Shown here in pieces: positions 1 through 8,733 of a stretch of 64,000 nt of DNA. The stretch is from Desulfovibrio sp. An276 (GTDB lineage: Bacteria > Desulfobacterota > Desulfovibrionia > Desulfovibrionales > Desulfovibrionaceae), in the NCBI RefSeq assembly GCF_002159665.1, contig NZ_NFJC01000010.1, positions 16,839 to 80,838 on the forward strand, given 5' to 3'. The notes under the pieces are model-generated. The model was not told the origin of the DNA. It saw only the letters and a program-made list of their open reading frames with translations, and made no database searches. The translations under genes were made by a program, and so were the position numbers. Position 1 is the stretch's first letter. Each line of letters opens with the position of its first letter.

Positions 1-408
1 GTACCCAGTGAGATAACCGCTCATGTCCGAACTGGCAAAGACGCCGGTCCGCACACCCTTGCTGTCCTCCGGCACGTAGCCAGCGTTCTCAAAGGCCCTC
101 CAGGCGTATTCCAGGACAAGCCTGTGCTGGGGATCCATGATGCTGGCGTCCCTTGGGGAAAAACCGAAGAAGTCGGCGTCAAAGAGATCGAAATCCCTGA
201 GAGAGCTGCGCATGGACACGTAGTCGGGTTCGTGACGCAACCGGGAGTGAAGTCCTGCTGCCAGAATTTCCTCGGGTATGGGCTCCATGCTTTGCCGACC
301 AGCCACAAGATTCTCCCAGAATTCCTGGACTGTGTCCGCTCCGGGCAATCGGGCGGCCATGCCTATGACAGCAATGCAGTTATCGTCATACGGATAGGTC
401 TTGCTCAC
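1..408 (-). CDS. Polyketide synthase, beta-ketoacyl synthase N-terminus (partial, runs off left edge)
   Basis: The minus strand encodes 136 residues with the opening of a type I ketosynthase: IAVIGMAARLPGA near the N-terminus, then FGFSPRDASIMDPQHRLVLE, the classic KS entry motif. The active-site Cys and both His residues would lie beyond the window. The start is a GTG at 408 preceded by GGAG eight bases upstream. It follows the stop of the C-A(MT)-PCP gene by 12 bases, so it is the next station of the same operon. By collinearity a ketosynthase here would take the peptidyl chain from the upstream carrier and extend it with malonate. Whether AT, KR, MT or TE domains follow cannot be seen. Confidence 0.93.
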   Translation of the reverse strand, partial: MSKTYPYDDNCIAVIGMAARLPGADTVQEFWENLVAGRQSMEPIPEEILAAGLHSRLRHEPDYVSMRSSLRDFDLFDADFFGFSPRDASIMDPQHRLVLEYAWRAFENAGYVPEDSKGVRTGVFASSDMSGYLTGY

Positions 409-420
409 GGTCTGTACTCC

Positions 421-3400
421 TTAGCGAGGGGATTGGCGCAGAGTGCGCCTGTTGCGCCTTTGGGGGCGACCCGGCAGGTTGCCCGAGGGCGGGGTCCCGG
501 TGTTTTTTGCAGCTGTCTGTTCCTGTCCGGAAAGGTAGACCGACAGGGCGTGGATGGTGGGGTACTGGAAGAGAACGGACAGGGGAAAGTTCTTCTTGAG
601 CTTTGTCTGGATCATCTGGTGAACCTGGGTGAGCAAAAGCGATGTTCCGCCAATCTCGAAGAAATTGTCGTGCACGCTCACTTCATCAAGGCCGATAACG
701 AGCTTCCAGATATCTGCCACGCACGTTTCGTCTGCCGTACCAGGCAGCTGCATGCCGCTTGCACTGGCAAAGAGCCTTGCGTTGGGGCTGGGCAGGCGCT
801 TCCAGTCTATTTTGCCCGAGGGGGTGCGGGGCCATTCGGGAACGGTTACAAGGACGTCCGGCAGCATGCTCTTGGGCAGTTCTTCGGCAAGGTAGCCACG
901 CAGCCTAGCGCGCAGGGAGCTTTCATCGCGGCTTGTCGCCGGGACGTTGGCGCACTCGGCAGGATCCGGAAGGGGAACACTGGCTGACGGCCAGGGCACG
1001 CCAAGGCACGGAGGCTTTTGCCCCTTATGGTAAAAGAGGGCGTTGAGGCTCAGCCCGTCTCCTGCGTCCAGACTGACACAAACCTCCAGATTCCGGGCCT
1101 GGGCAAGCTCGTGCAGCTCCTCCGGACTCAGTCCTCTTGTGCGGGGATTCTCGTCTCTGGAAGCCTTTTCGAGCATCTCTTCCAGAGTTGCCCCTTTCCC
1201 GGAAAGGACGCTTTCCTCGGCCAGATCCTCGAGCTTGCGGTAGAGGGCAAGACGGGCTGAAGGGATGGAGGCCAGCGCGAGAGCCTGTTCTCCGCTTGCG
1301 GCAAAGCCTGCCAGCAGGTCTCGTACCTGTGCGTACGATGAGCATTCCCCGCTCCCCCATGTGTGCATGACACCATTGAACCGCTCATGGGGCACGGTAT
1401 CGCAGTACAGCACCACCTCATAGCGGAATTCGGTGAGCTCGTTGGCGCTCCTGCCTTTCTTGGGGGAGACCTGCACGGCCGCGATGCGGGGAATGAGGCG
1501 CTGTATCGCCTGCCAGAAGGCTGGGGCAAGCAAAAGCTCGCTTTCCATGCGCTTTCTTGCGCGGGCACGGTCCAGAAATTCCTGTGCCCCGACACTGTTC
1601 GGGCAGCGGTGGGTCTGAATGGCAATATGCAGAAGGTCAAGGCCCGCGAGATTGCGCAGATCGCCGAGAAAGACTTTCCCTCCGAAGTCCAGCCTGTCCA
1701 CAGCCTGGCGCACGGCTTCAATGCAGTAGGCGTAATCGGGAAAATACTGGACAACGGAATTGAATATGGCCGTATCAAAGGTTTGCTCGCCAATGCCTTC
1801 AAGCGAGGACAGGGCTGTGGCCTCGGCCACAAGCAGCGTCATGTCGGCATGGCAGGCATTGTCCCTGTGTTCTCCCACATTTTCACCGAACAGGTCTTCA
1901 AGGCAGGCCAGGGCTTCGCTTGAGATGTCAATGCCCGTGTACCTGTCGCACGTCTGGACCAGATCCATGAGCAGAAAGCCCTGACCGCAGCCGATTTCAA
2001 GGACATTTTTGGGGAACAGGGCATGAATCGAGGCCAGGCTTTCGGCCAGCCATTCGCGCATTTCTTCCACAGGCAGATGTTTTCCCGTGTAGCTGCTTTC
2101 CCAGATGAGGAAATTGTCCAGAATGTTGCCCTGGCTGCGGACATTTGCGTACATGCTGTCGTAGAGGCTTGCCCACTGGAAAAGGCATGCTGCGCGGCTT
2201 TTTTCCAGTTCGGCTTGGCTGTTCTCGCTCTTTTCGTCTTTCTCGTGCGAGCCCTGCGCAAGAATGGGGATGACGTAGGCGACCAGCCTTGGCTCGGGAC
2301 GCGCATACCCTCCGGACTCCGCGGGGCCAGAGAGGGCGAGGACACGGGCCTCGCGCACCTGTGGGTGTCGCTCAAGGACATGCTGGATCTGTTCGGGCTC
2401 TATGCGGACCCCGCGGCGCTTGATCTGTCTGTCTGCACGGCCAAGATGATGGACAAGTCCCTGTTCGTCCACCCTGGCAAGATCTCCTGTGCAAAACCAG
2501 ACAGACTGTCCCGTCTGCTCGACAAGGGAGGCGTAGGCCGCGTCCGTGCAGTGCGCATGATGGTCGGAGGTGAGCCAGGCATCTTTGCCGGATGCGCTTG
2601 CTGCGCCAGCGTAGCCCAGGGCAAGGCAGGCGCCCGCCACATGCAGCAGGCCTGTGGCACCCTGGGGTACGATTCTGCCGTCTGCGTCCAGAACTGCAGC
2701 CACGGCATTGTGGATGGGGATACCGATGGGCACGCTGCCGCTCTGTCTCTGGACAATCTCGTAAAAGGTCGCATCGCCCATGACTTCCGTAGAGCCGTAC
2801 AGGTTGAGCAGGCGAACGGAAGGCAGAGCCTCGAGAGTGGCCGTGGCCAGATCGCTTGGCAGGGTCTCCCCGCTTGCGGAAAGAAGGCGCAGGGAGGTAA
2901 GCCTGCCTTCCAGGCCACCGGTGATACGATGCATCTGGGCCAGCAGGGACGGAACCAGAACGAGGCGCGTGACCTTGTGGCGCTCAAGCGTCTGTATGAA
3001 CCAGGGGACATCGGCAGCCTTCTTGTCCGGCAGGCAGACCAGGACCACGCCTCCGAGCAGGGGGCCGAGGGCTTCCCAGAGAAAATCCACAAAAACCGGC
3101 GAGGTTTTCTGGCAGCAGACCTCGCCATCGCCCCAGGGAAACTGTTCCCACATCCAGTGCAGACGGTTGGAGATCGCACCAAGGCTCAGGCGCACGGCCT
3201 TGGGTTTGCCCGTCGAGCCGGAAGTATAGAGCACGCAGGCGCAATCTTCGCAGGCCATGGGTGCGGCCGGATCCCCAAGCTCGCTCTCTTCCCGTGTACT
3301 CAGGGCTTCTCCAGACACTTTTTCGACATCCAGGAGAAGAGCAGGATCCCCCTGCCAGTGCCTTTTGCTGCTCACCACGCAGGACACATGGGCGTCCTGG

Positions 3401-5238
3401 CACAGCCAGCGGGCAAAGCTTGCCGGATGCTCGCTGGCAAGGGTAGTGAACACGGCCCCCTCACGCCAGACGGCAAGAATTGCTGCCAGAAGATCCACGC
3501 CCTGCTCGAGGCAGAGCAGAACAACGCTGCCTCTGCCAACGCCGTGTCTGCGCAAGCGCAGGGCAATCTGTCCGGCACGGGCCAGTACCTGGGCCCTGGT
3601 GTGGGATGCGGTACGATTTCCATTCCCGTCAGGGACGATGGTACGCACGGCCTCGGCGTCGGGATGGGCAGTGCACAGGGAAACATAGTCCTGCCAGGGG
3701 GCAATGAGAGGGTGGTTGCGCCTGCTGCCACTGACCAGGGAGCTCCTGTGGCTGTCCAGTCCCAGGCAAAGGACACTTGTGCCTGCTGCGGACGGATTTT
3801 TTGCGACAAAGCATGCCAGCTCCCGGAACTGTTCGGCAAGGGCCGCAATGGTCGCCGGCTGGAACAGATCCGTTGCGTAGAGAATCTGGCAGTCCATGCC
3901 CTCGTCCCCTGGCCATGCCAGAAGCTCGAGATCCATGTGGGTTGTCAGGCCCGGCACGGGCAAAGGGGTGAGCACAAGAGTTTCCCCACCCTGCAAATCG
4001 GTGTTTTTCGCGCGCAGCGACTGCATGTTCTGGTAGGTAAAGGCCACCTGATAGACTGGATTGCGGCTCAGATCCCGCTCGCGCCCGAGGGCTTCGGCCA
4101 GCATCTGGAAGGGCAGTGTGGCATGTTCCATGGTGGTCAGACTTTCGTCGCGTACCCGACGGACAAGGTCACGCAGGCTTTCCTGCGGGTCGATGCGAAT
4201 GCGCAGGCTCAGGTTTTCCACGAAAAAGCCGGCCAGAGCTTCCGTGGCAGGCAATGACCGCCCGGCAAAGGAGGAGCCTATGGCAAAGTCGTCTTGCGCG
4301 GCAAAGCGCGCTGCAGACAGGGCAAAGAGGGCAAGCCAGACAGCGTAGGGAGTCGCCTGTTCTGCGCGGGCAAGCTCACTCACGGCATCAAGAACATCCC
4401 TGTCAAGGTGCAGGCTGTGCACAGACCCGCGGAAGGTTTGTACCGCAGGCCTGGGAAAATCCGTGGCCGGCTCGAAATTGGGGAGATTGGCCAGATGTTC
4501 CTGCCACCATGTGGTCTGCGCCTTGCGCGCGTCCTCGACAACAGCCCTGTGCCAGGCCGCATACTGGAAATAGGAAACATCAAGAGGGACATAGGACGGA
4601 GGCCTGCCAAGACTGCGTGCTGCGTGGGCGAATTGCAGATCCTTCAGGAAGATGCCGATGGACCAGCCATCAAAGACAATGTGGTGAGCCGTGAAGAGCA
4701 ACACCTGGCTTCCATCTTCCATGAGGCACAGAAAGCCGCGCAGCAGGGGATCCCGTTCGAGGCTGAAGCCTGTCTCTGCCTCGTGACGCATGAGCTGGGC
4801 AAGCCGCGCCCCGGAGACATGGCTGTGCACAGTCAGGGCGAAATCCGTACTTGGCCGGCAAAAGACAAGGGGCTTTCCCGTGTCCGTGGAGCCAATGCCA
4901 ATGCGCAGGCTTTCGTGGCGTTCGACCGTATCCAGCCAGGCCCGGCACAGAATCTCTTCCCGCACAGGCTGTTCCAGGCGAAAGGCGAAGGGTATATTGT
5001 AGAAGGCACTGCCAGGGACAAGCCTGTCCATGAACCACAGACGTTCCTGAGCCAGGGACAGGCAGGGTGGCTGCCCGGAAAAATCGCGGATGTCCGGCCC
5101 GCTTTTTTGGGAAACCTTTTGCCTGACGAGTCTGGCCAGAGCTGCTATGTCCAGTGAGGCTATGTCTGCCGCGGCGTCCAATCCCTGTTTGTGTTCCATG
5201 CCAAACCGTACGTCATTGTTGGGGGCAACTGTGCTCAT
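421..5238 (-). CDS. NRPS module C-A(with embedded methyltransferase)-PCP
   Basis: This is an elongation module of about 1,605 residues. A condensation domain occupies roughly 55-480, with the intact catalytic motif HHIVFDG at 185-191. An adenylation domain begins near 510, with LYTSGSTGKPKAV at about 670 and YGSTE at about 815. A SAM-dependent methyltransferase (VLEIGCGQG near 1079-1087, SVVQYFPDY near 1162) is inserted between the A8 region (RRGVRIEPEQ near 942) and A10 (TPSGKIDWKRL near 1470), the usual place for N-methyltransferases in NRPSs. A carrier domain ends the protein (GGTS, Ser about 1532). There is no thioesterase. My hand-read pocket residues (D-F-W-S-S-S-L-G-D) match no code I know. 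The ATG at 5238 overlaps the upstream stop as ATGA, and in-frame sequence farther upstream lies inside the preceding gene. Confidence 0.93.
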   Translation of the reverse strand: MSTVAPNNDVRFGMEHKQGLDAAADIASLDIAALARLVRQKVSQKSGPDIRDFSGQPPCLSLAQERLWFMDRLVPGSAFYNIPFAFRLEQPVREEILCRAWLDTVERHESLRIGIGSTDTGKPLVFCRPSTDFALTVHSHVSGARLAQLMRHEAETGFSLERDPLLRGFLCLMEDGSQVLLFTAHHIVFDGWSIGIFLKDLQFAHAARSLGRPPSYVPLDVSYFQYAAWHRAVVEDARKAQTTWWQEHLANLPNFEPATDFPRPAVQTFRGSVHSLHLDRDVLDAVSELARAEQATPYAVWLALFALSAARFAAQDDFAIGSSFAGRSLPATEALAGFFVENLSLRIRIDPQESLRDLVRRVRDESLTTMEHATLPFQMLAEALGRERDLSRNPVYQVAFTYQNMQSLRAKNTDLQGGETLVLTPLPVPGLTTHMDLELLAWPGDEGMDCQILYATDLFQPATIAALAEQFRELACFVAKNPSAAGTSVLCLGLDSHRSSLVSGSRRNHPLIAPWQDYVSLCTAHPDAEAVRTIVPDGNGNRTASHTRAQVLARAGQIALRLRRHGVGRGSVVLLCLEQGVDLLAAILAVWREGAVFTTLASEHPASFARWLCQDAHVSCVVSSKRHWQGDPALLLDVEKVSGEALSTREESELGDPAAPMACEDCACVLYTSGSTGKPKAVRLSLGAISNRLHWMWEQFPWGDGEVCCQKTSPVFVDFLWEALGPLLGGVVLVCLPDKKAADVPWFIQTLERHKVTRLVLVPSLLAQMHRITGGLEGRLTSLRLLSASGETLPSDLATATLEALPSVRLLNLYGSTEVMGDATFYEIVQRQSGSVPIGIPIHNAVAAVLDADGRIVPQGATGLLHVAGACLALGYAGAASASGKDAWLTSDHHAHCTDAAYASLVEQTGQSVWFCTGDLARVDEQGLVHHLGRADRQIKRRGVRIEPEQIQHVLERHPQVREARVLALSGPAESGGYARPEPRLVAYVIPILAQGSHEKDEKSENSQAELEKSRAACLFQWASLYDSMYANVRSQGNILDNFLIWESSYTGKHLPVEEMREWLAESLASIHALFPKNVLEIGCGQGFLLMDLVQTCDRYTGIDISSEALACLEDLFGENVGEHRDNACHADMTLLVAEATALSSLEGIGEQTFDTAIFNSVVQYFPDYAYCIEAVRQAVDRLDFGGKVFLGDLRNLAGLDLLHIAIQTHRCPNSVGAQEFLDRARARKRMESELLLAPAFWQAIQRLIPRIAAVQVSPKKGRSANELTEFRYEVVLYCDTVPHERFNGVMHTWGSGECSSYAQVRDLLAGFAASGEQALALASIPSARLALYRKLEDLAEESVLSGKGATLEEMLEKASRDENPRTRGLSPEELHELAQARNLEVCVSLDAGDGLSLNALFYHKGQKPPCLGVPWPSASVPLPDPAECANVPATSRDESSLRARLRGYLAEELPKSMLPDVLVTVPEWPRTPSGKIDWKRLPSPNARLFASASGMQLPGTADETCVADIWKLVIGLDEVSVHDNFFEIGGTSLLLTQVHQMIQTKLKKNFPLSVLFQYPTIHALSVYLSGQEQTAAKNTGTPPSGNLPGRPQRRNRRTLRQSPR

Positions 5239-8200
5239 GCGTTCTCCTGTGGGCTTTGTTGCATGCCTGCGCTGATGCGGGCAATAAGGGTCCTGGCCAG
5301 GCCCTCGACAGTCGGGGTGGCGAAGAAGTCCTGCAGGGGCAGGGAAAGGGGCAGTCTTTCCCTGAGTCTGGTCAGTATCTGCACAGCCTTCAGGGAATCG
5401 CCTCCCAGCCGGAAGAAATTGGTTCGCACCCCGGGAATCCGGCAGCCCAGCACTTCCTGCCACAAGGCGCACAAAAGCTCCTCCAGTGGCGTCACGGGTG
5501 CGCGGTCCTTGTCGTCCCTCACGCTCATGGCCAGGCTTGCTGCCTCTGCAATGAGCGCCTTTCTGTCCACCTTGCCGTTGGCTGTGAGAGGGAACGTCCC
5601 GACAAAACTCCAGATCCTGGGAATCATCTGGGCTGGCAGACGTTTTGCGAGCCAGCCGGACAAATCCTCCTCAAGGGCTGCCCCAGTGTCTGTTGTTCCA
5701 GACATGCCGGATATTTTTGCACCCCTGGGCAGAATGAATGCTCCGAGCACGCGGCCCGAATGTCTCCGGCTTTGGCCTACGGGAACCACAACGGCCCGCT
5801 CCACTGCAGGATGGCGCATGAGGGTTGTTTCTATTTCTGCCGGATCCAGGCGGTAGCCGCCAATGTTTATCTGAAAATCCGCCCGGCCCATGATTTCGAT
5901 GAGTCCGTCCGGGTGAAAACGCCCCACATCGCCGGTGCGGTAGAGGCGTTCGCCTGTCAGGGGATGGGTATAAAAGCGCTGCACGTTGTCCTGCGCCCGG
6001 ATGTCCAGGCAGACATTGACGCCCGCGCAGTACATTTCGCCTGTTACCCAGTCCGGGACATCGGCAAGACGACTGTCCAGCAGGTAGTAGCTGTTGTTTT
6101 CCGTGGCTGCGCCGTAGGGGATAACCGTCCAGCCGGAAGGAAGTTCCTCTTTCACCCTGTACATGATGTTCCAGACCGTTGTCTCCGTGGGGCCGCCAAC
6201 GGAATAGAATTCCGCCTTTGACGAAAGGGCGGCCAGGCGTTTGGGCAGGGTCGCCTCGACCCAGTCTCCGCCTGTCAGAAAGACCCGTATGGGCAGGCGG
6301 ATGCCGCATTCCTCGCAGCGTGTGGCAAGGGCCTTGAGAAAGGCCGGAACACTGTTCCACAGCGTTACCCCGTGCCGCAGGATATGCTCTATCCACACAT
6401 CGGGATCCTGGGCCTGCTCATGGGGCAAAAGGACGAGGGCCGCGCCGGAGGTCAGGGTTCCGAAGACATCGTAGACGCTGAGATCGTGGTGCAGGGCCGT
6501 GATGCCGATGACGCGATCCGTTTTGCCCAGGGCAAGGACTCTGTTGGTGGCAACGCAGACATTGAGCAGGCCGCGCTGGCCGACCACAACGGCCTTTGGC
6601 GTGCCGGTAGTGCCGGAGGTGAGGATAATGTAGGCCGCATCTGCTGCCTGTGGGGCCGTGCGTGCGAGCTCCTCGGCAAGGCCCTGCCTCTCGACGCTCC
6701 CCAAGCCTGCGCTGCCGCACACGTCTTCCGCCAGGAGAAGGCGAATATCGTCAGCCGCAAGCGTCTGTGTGCAAAGCCGTGTTCTGTTTGCCGTATCCGC
6801 AATGACTATGGCTGCATTGCCTGCTCGCAGCATGGCGTGCAGCCTTTCTTCTGGATTTGTGCAGTCCAGGGGCAGATAGGCAAGACCGGCAAGCTCCGTG
6901 CCCATGATGCAGGCAATGCTTCTCCAGCCGCGTTTCAGCACCAGGGCCACGGAACCGGGCCTTGTGTCCGGCAATTCACGTTCGGCGAGGCAGGCAAGCA
7001 GACTCTCGCGCACGGCAAGGGCATGGGCAAGAAGCTGCCCATAGGTCAGTCTGACATCTCCGTCCGCCACGGCCAGCGCGTCCGGGTCTTCCAGTGCCCT
7101 TTCGACAAAGAGTTCGCAGGGCATCTTGTCTGGCAGGGGAAGGGGGCGTGCGTTGCGTCTTGCGCGGACGGCAGCCTGATCTGCCGGCAGGGCTGCCAGG
7201 GAAGGAGCTGTCCAGGCGGCCTCATCCCTGGCTGTCAGACGCACAAGGCGCATGAATTCCGCAAACATGGCGTCGACCATTCCCGAAGGAAAGGCCTGTG
7301 TCTTGCCGTCCCAGTAGATGTGGAGGCAGTCGTTGAAAAGCGTGTACTGGCAGTCCAGCCTGGTCTGCGGCGTAGAACCGTGCGTAGCGCGCACGCTTCC
7401 GAAGGCTTCAAGTACCTGTTCCACCCCCCGATCCGAGCCCTTGCGGGCAGGCATGGCAGTAAAAACAACAGGCATGGCCTCGGCGGCAAGCTCTCCCCGT
7501 CCCCTTGCGAGCTCGCGCAGCAGACGGACGCCGGAGACTTCGGCATGCTCGAGACTGTCCCACAGCGTTTTTTGCAGGGCCCTGGCCCGTTCCAGAAGGT
7601 TGTTGCCGGCCGAAAGGTCAACGGGCACAAGGGTAAAGGTGGCAAATTCGCCCATGACATGGTTGATGGCCTCGTGCCAGCGCAGATTGCGATTGAAGCG
7701 AGGCATGTTCAGGGTAAAGGCTCTGGTGGCACTCCACAGGCCGATAACCTCGCTGTACAGGGAAGCCAGAAGCGCAGTGAGGGAAAGGCCGTGCCTTTTG
7801 CAGCCATTTTCCAGAAAGGCCGTTTCTTCCCTGGTCAGCACATCCGAGTAGCGCTTGATGTCCAAAGCCCCGGAGTCCGCGCCGGCACGATCCACAGATG
7901 GAGGATTGGGAAATACAGGCGCCGCAGGCATGCTTGCAAGCTTTTCGCGCCAGTAGAGCAGGCTTTTTTGGTACTCTTCCGAGGCCTCGAAATCCCGCAG
8001 GGCCAGCATGTAGTCGCGGAAGCTAACGGGCAGAGCCGGCAGAGGCTTGTCCGGATTGAGATAGAGCGCAGCCAGATCCTCGTAGAGTATCTGAAAGCTT
8101 CTCCCGTCCGTGGCCCACATGTCCCAGCGAAAATGCAGCACACCGCGCTTGCTGCCGTCCTCATTGTGGGCAAGCAGGGAAAAATGCACTTCGGACTGGG

Positions 8201-8642
8201 GCCATGAGCCGAGATCGCTTACCTTTTGGACCTGCCTTGCCGCATAGTCACGCAGCCTGCGCTCCTGTTCTGCGCTGTCCAGAGCAGAGAGATCGCTGAT
8301 GGTGAAGGGGAAATGCACAGGCAAGGGGAGCACGCGCTGCATGCCGTCTTTTGTGACTATCGCATGCAGCATGTCGTGGCGCTCAACGAGAGCGTTGAGC
8401 GCCCTTTCAAAGCGTTCCGGAAAAAGGGCCGGGCAGTCCAGCTCAACGCAGCTTTGCATGGCAACGCCGCCACCCTGCAAATCGTTCGAGCGGCCTATCC
8501 AGTAGGCCTGCTGCATGTCGCTTAGGGGAAAGGGAAGATAACGGTCCCCCGGATGGGGAACAAGCAGGTTTTTGCCCTGGGCGTTCTTGCGGGCCGCGGC
8601 TCTTGCCGCAAGGGCCCCGTGTCTGGGAGGAGGCTGAAGCAT
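5235..8642 (-). CDS. NRPS module Cy-A-PCP, predicted cysteine heterocyclisation
   Basis: This 1,135-residue module opens with a heterocyclisation (Cy) domain: FPLSDMQQAYWIGR near 38-51, and DMWATD at 174-179 in place of the HHxxxDG of ordinary condensation domains. The adenylation domain carries LTSGTTGTPKAV, HHDLSVYDVFG, WNSVPAFLK, TGGDW and GGPTETTVW. Read by hand against GrsA, its pocket is D-L-Y-N-L-G-V-V-W, very close to the known cysteine code DLYNLSLIWK. The carrier Ser is near 1083 (GGDS). The expected activity is loading of L-Cys, condensation with the upstream chain and cyclisation to a thiazoline. No reductase or oxidase domain is present in the protein. A 91-base gap with a strong hairpin separates it from the upstream KS gene. 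The start follows a weak GAGAG. Confidence 0.93.
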   Translation of the reverse strand: MLQPPPRHGALAARAAARKNAQGKNLLVPHPGDRYLPFPLSDMQQAYWIGRSNDLQGGGVAMQSCVELDCPALFPERFERALNALVERHDMLHAIVTKDGMQRVLPLPVHFPFTISDLSALDSAEQERRLRDYAARQVQKVSDLGSWPQSEVHFSLLAHNEDGSKRGVLHFRWDMWATDGRSFQILYEDLAALYLNPDKPLPALPVSFRDYMLALRDFEASEEYQKSLLYWREKLASMPAAPVFPNPPSVDRAGADSGALDIKRYSDVLTREETAFLENGCKRHGLSLTALLASLYSEVIGLWSATRAFTLNMPRFNRNLRWHEAINHVMGEFATFTLVPVDLSAGNNLLERARALQKTLWDSLEHAEVSGVRLLRELARGRGELAAEAMPVVFTAMPARKGSDRGVEQVLEAFGSVRATHGSTPQTRLDCQYTLFNDCLHIYWDGKTQAFPSGMVDAMFAEFMRLVRLTARDEAAWTAPSLAALPADQAAVRARRNARPLPLPDKMPCELFVERALEDPDALAVADGDVRLTYGQLLAHALAVRESLLACLAERELPDTRPGSVALVLKRGWRSIACIMGTELAGLAYLPLDCTNPEERLHAMLRAGNAAIVIADTANRTRLCTQTLAADDIRLLLAEDVCGSAGLGSVERQGLAEELARTAPQAADAAYIILTSGTTGTPKAVVVGQRGLLNVCVATNRVLALGKTDRVIGITALHHDLSVYDVFGTLTSGAALVLLPHEQAQDPDVWIEHILRHGVTLWNSVPAFLKALATRCEECGIRLPIRVFLTGGDWVEATLPKRLAALSSKAEFYSVGGPTETTVWNIMYRVKEELPSGWTVIPYGAATENNSYYLLDSRLADVPDWVTGEMYCAGVNVCLDIRAQDNVQRFYTHPLTGERLYRTGDVGRFHPDGLIEIMGRADFQINIGGYRLDPAEIETTLMRHPAVERAVVVPVGQSRRHSGRVLGAFILPRGAKISGMSGTTDTGAALEEDLSGWLAKRLPAQMIPRIWSFVGTFPLTANGKVDRKALIAEAASLAMSVRDDKDRAPVTPLEELLCALWQEVLGCRIPGVRTNFFRLGGDSLKAVQILTRLRERLPLSLPLQDFFATPTVEGLARTLIARISAGMQQSPQENA

Positions 8643-8678
8643 GTTTGTCTCTCGCTGGGCTTGGGAATAAGGGGGGGG

Positions 8679-8719
8679 GCGAGGGACAGGCAGGATGTAT
8701 TATTCTGCCTGTCCCTCGC
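8679..8719. repeat. Perfect 15-bp hairpin between two assembly-line genes
   Basis: The arms at 8679-8693 and 8705-8719 are exactly complementary (left arm gcgagggacaggcag) around an 11-base loop. On the transcribed minus strand the hairpin follows the stop of the KS-ACP gene and is followed by a run of nine C rather than T. It therefore looks more like an mRNA processing, stability or attenuation element than a classical terminator. Confidence 0.7.
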
Positions 8720-8733
8720 TTGCAAAAAGGGGG

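Noticed and set aside
2023..4257. A 744-codon open frame on the plus strand opposite the C-A(MT)-PCP gene
   Set aside because: No ribosome site and no family motif; it is the antisense shadow of a high-GC NRPS gene.
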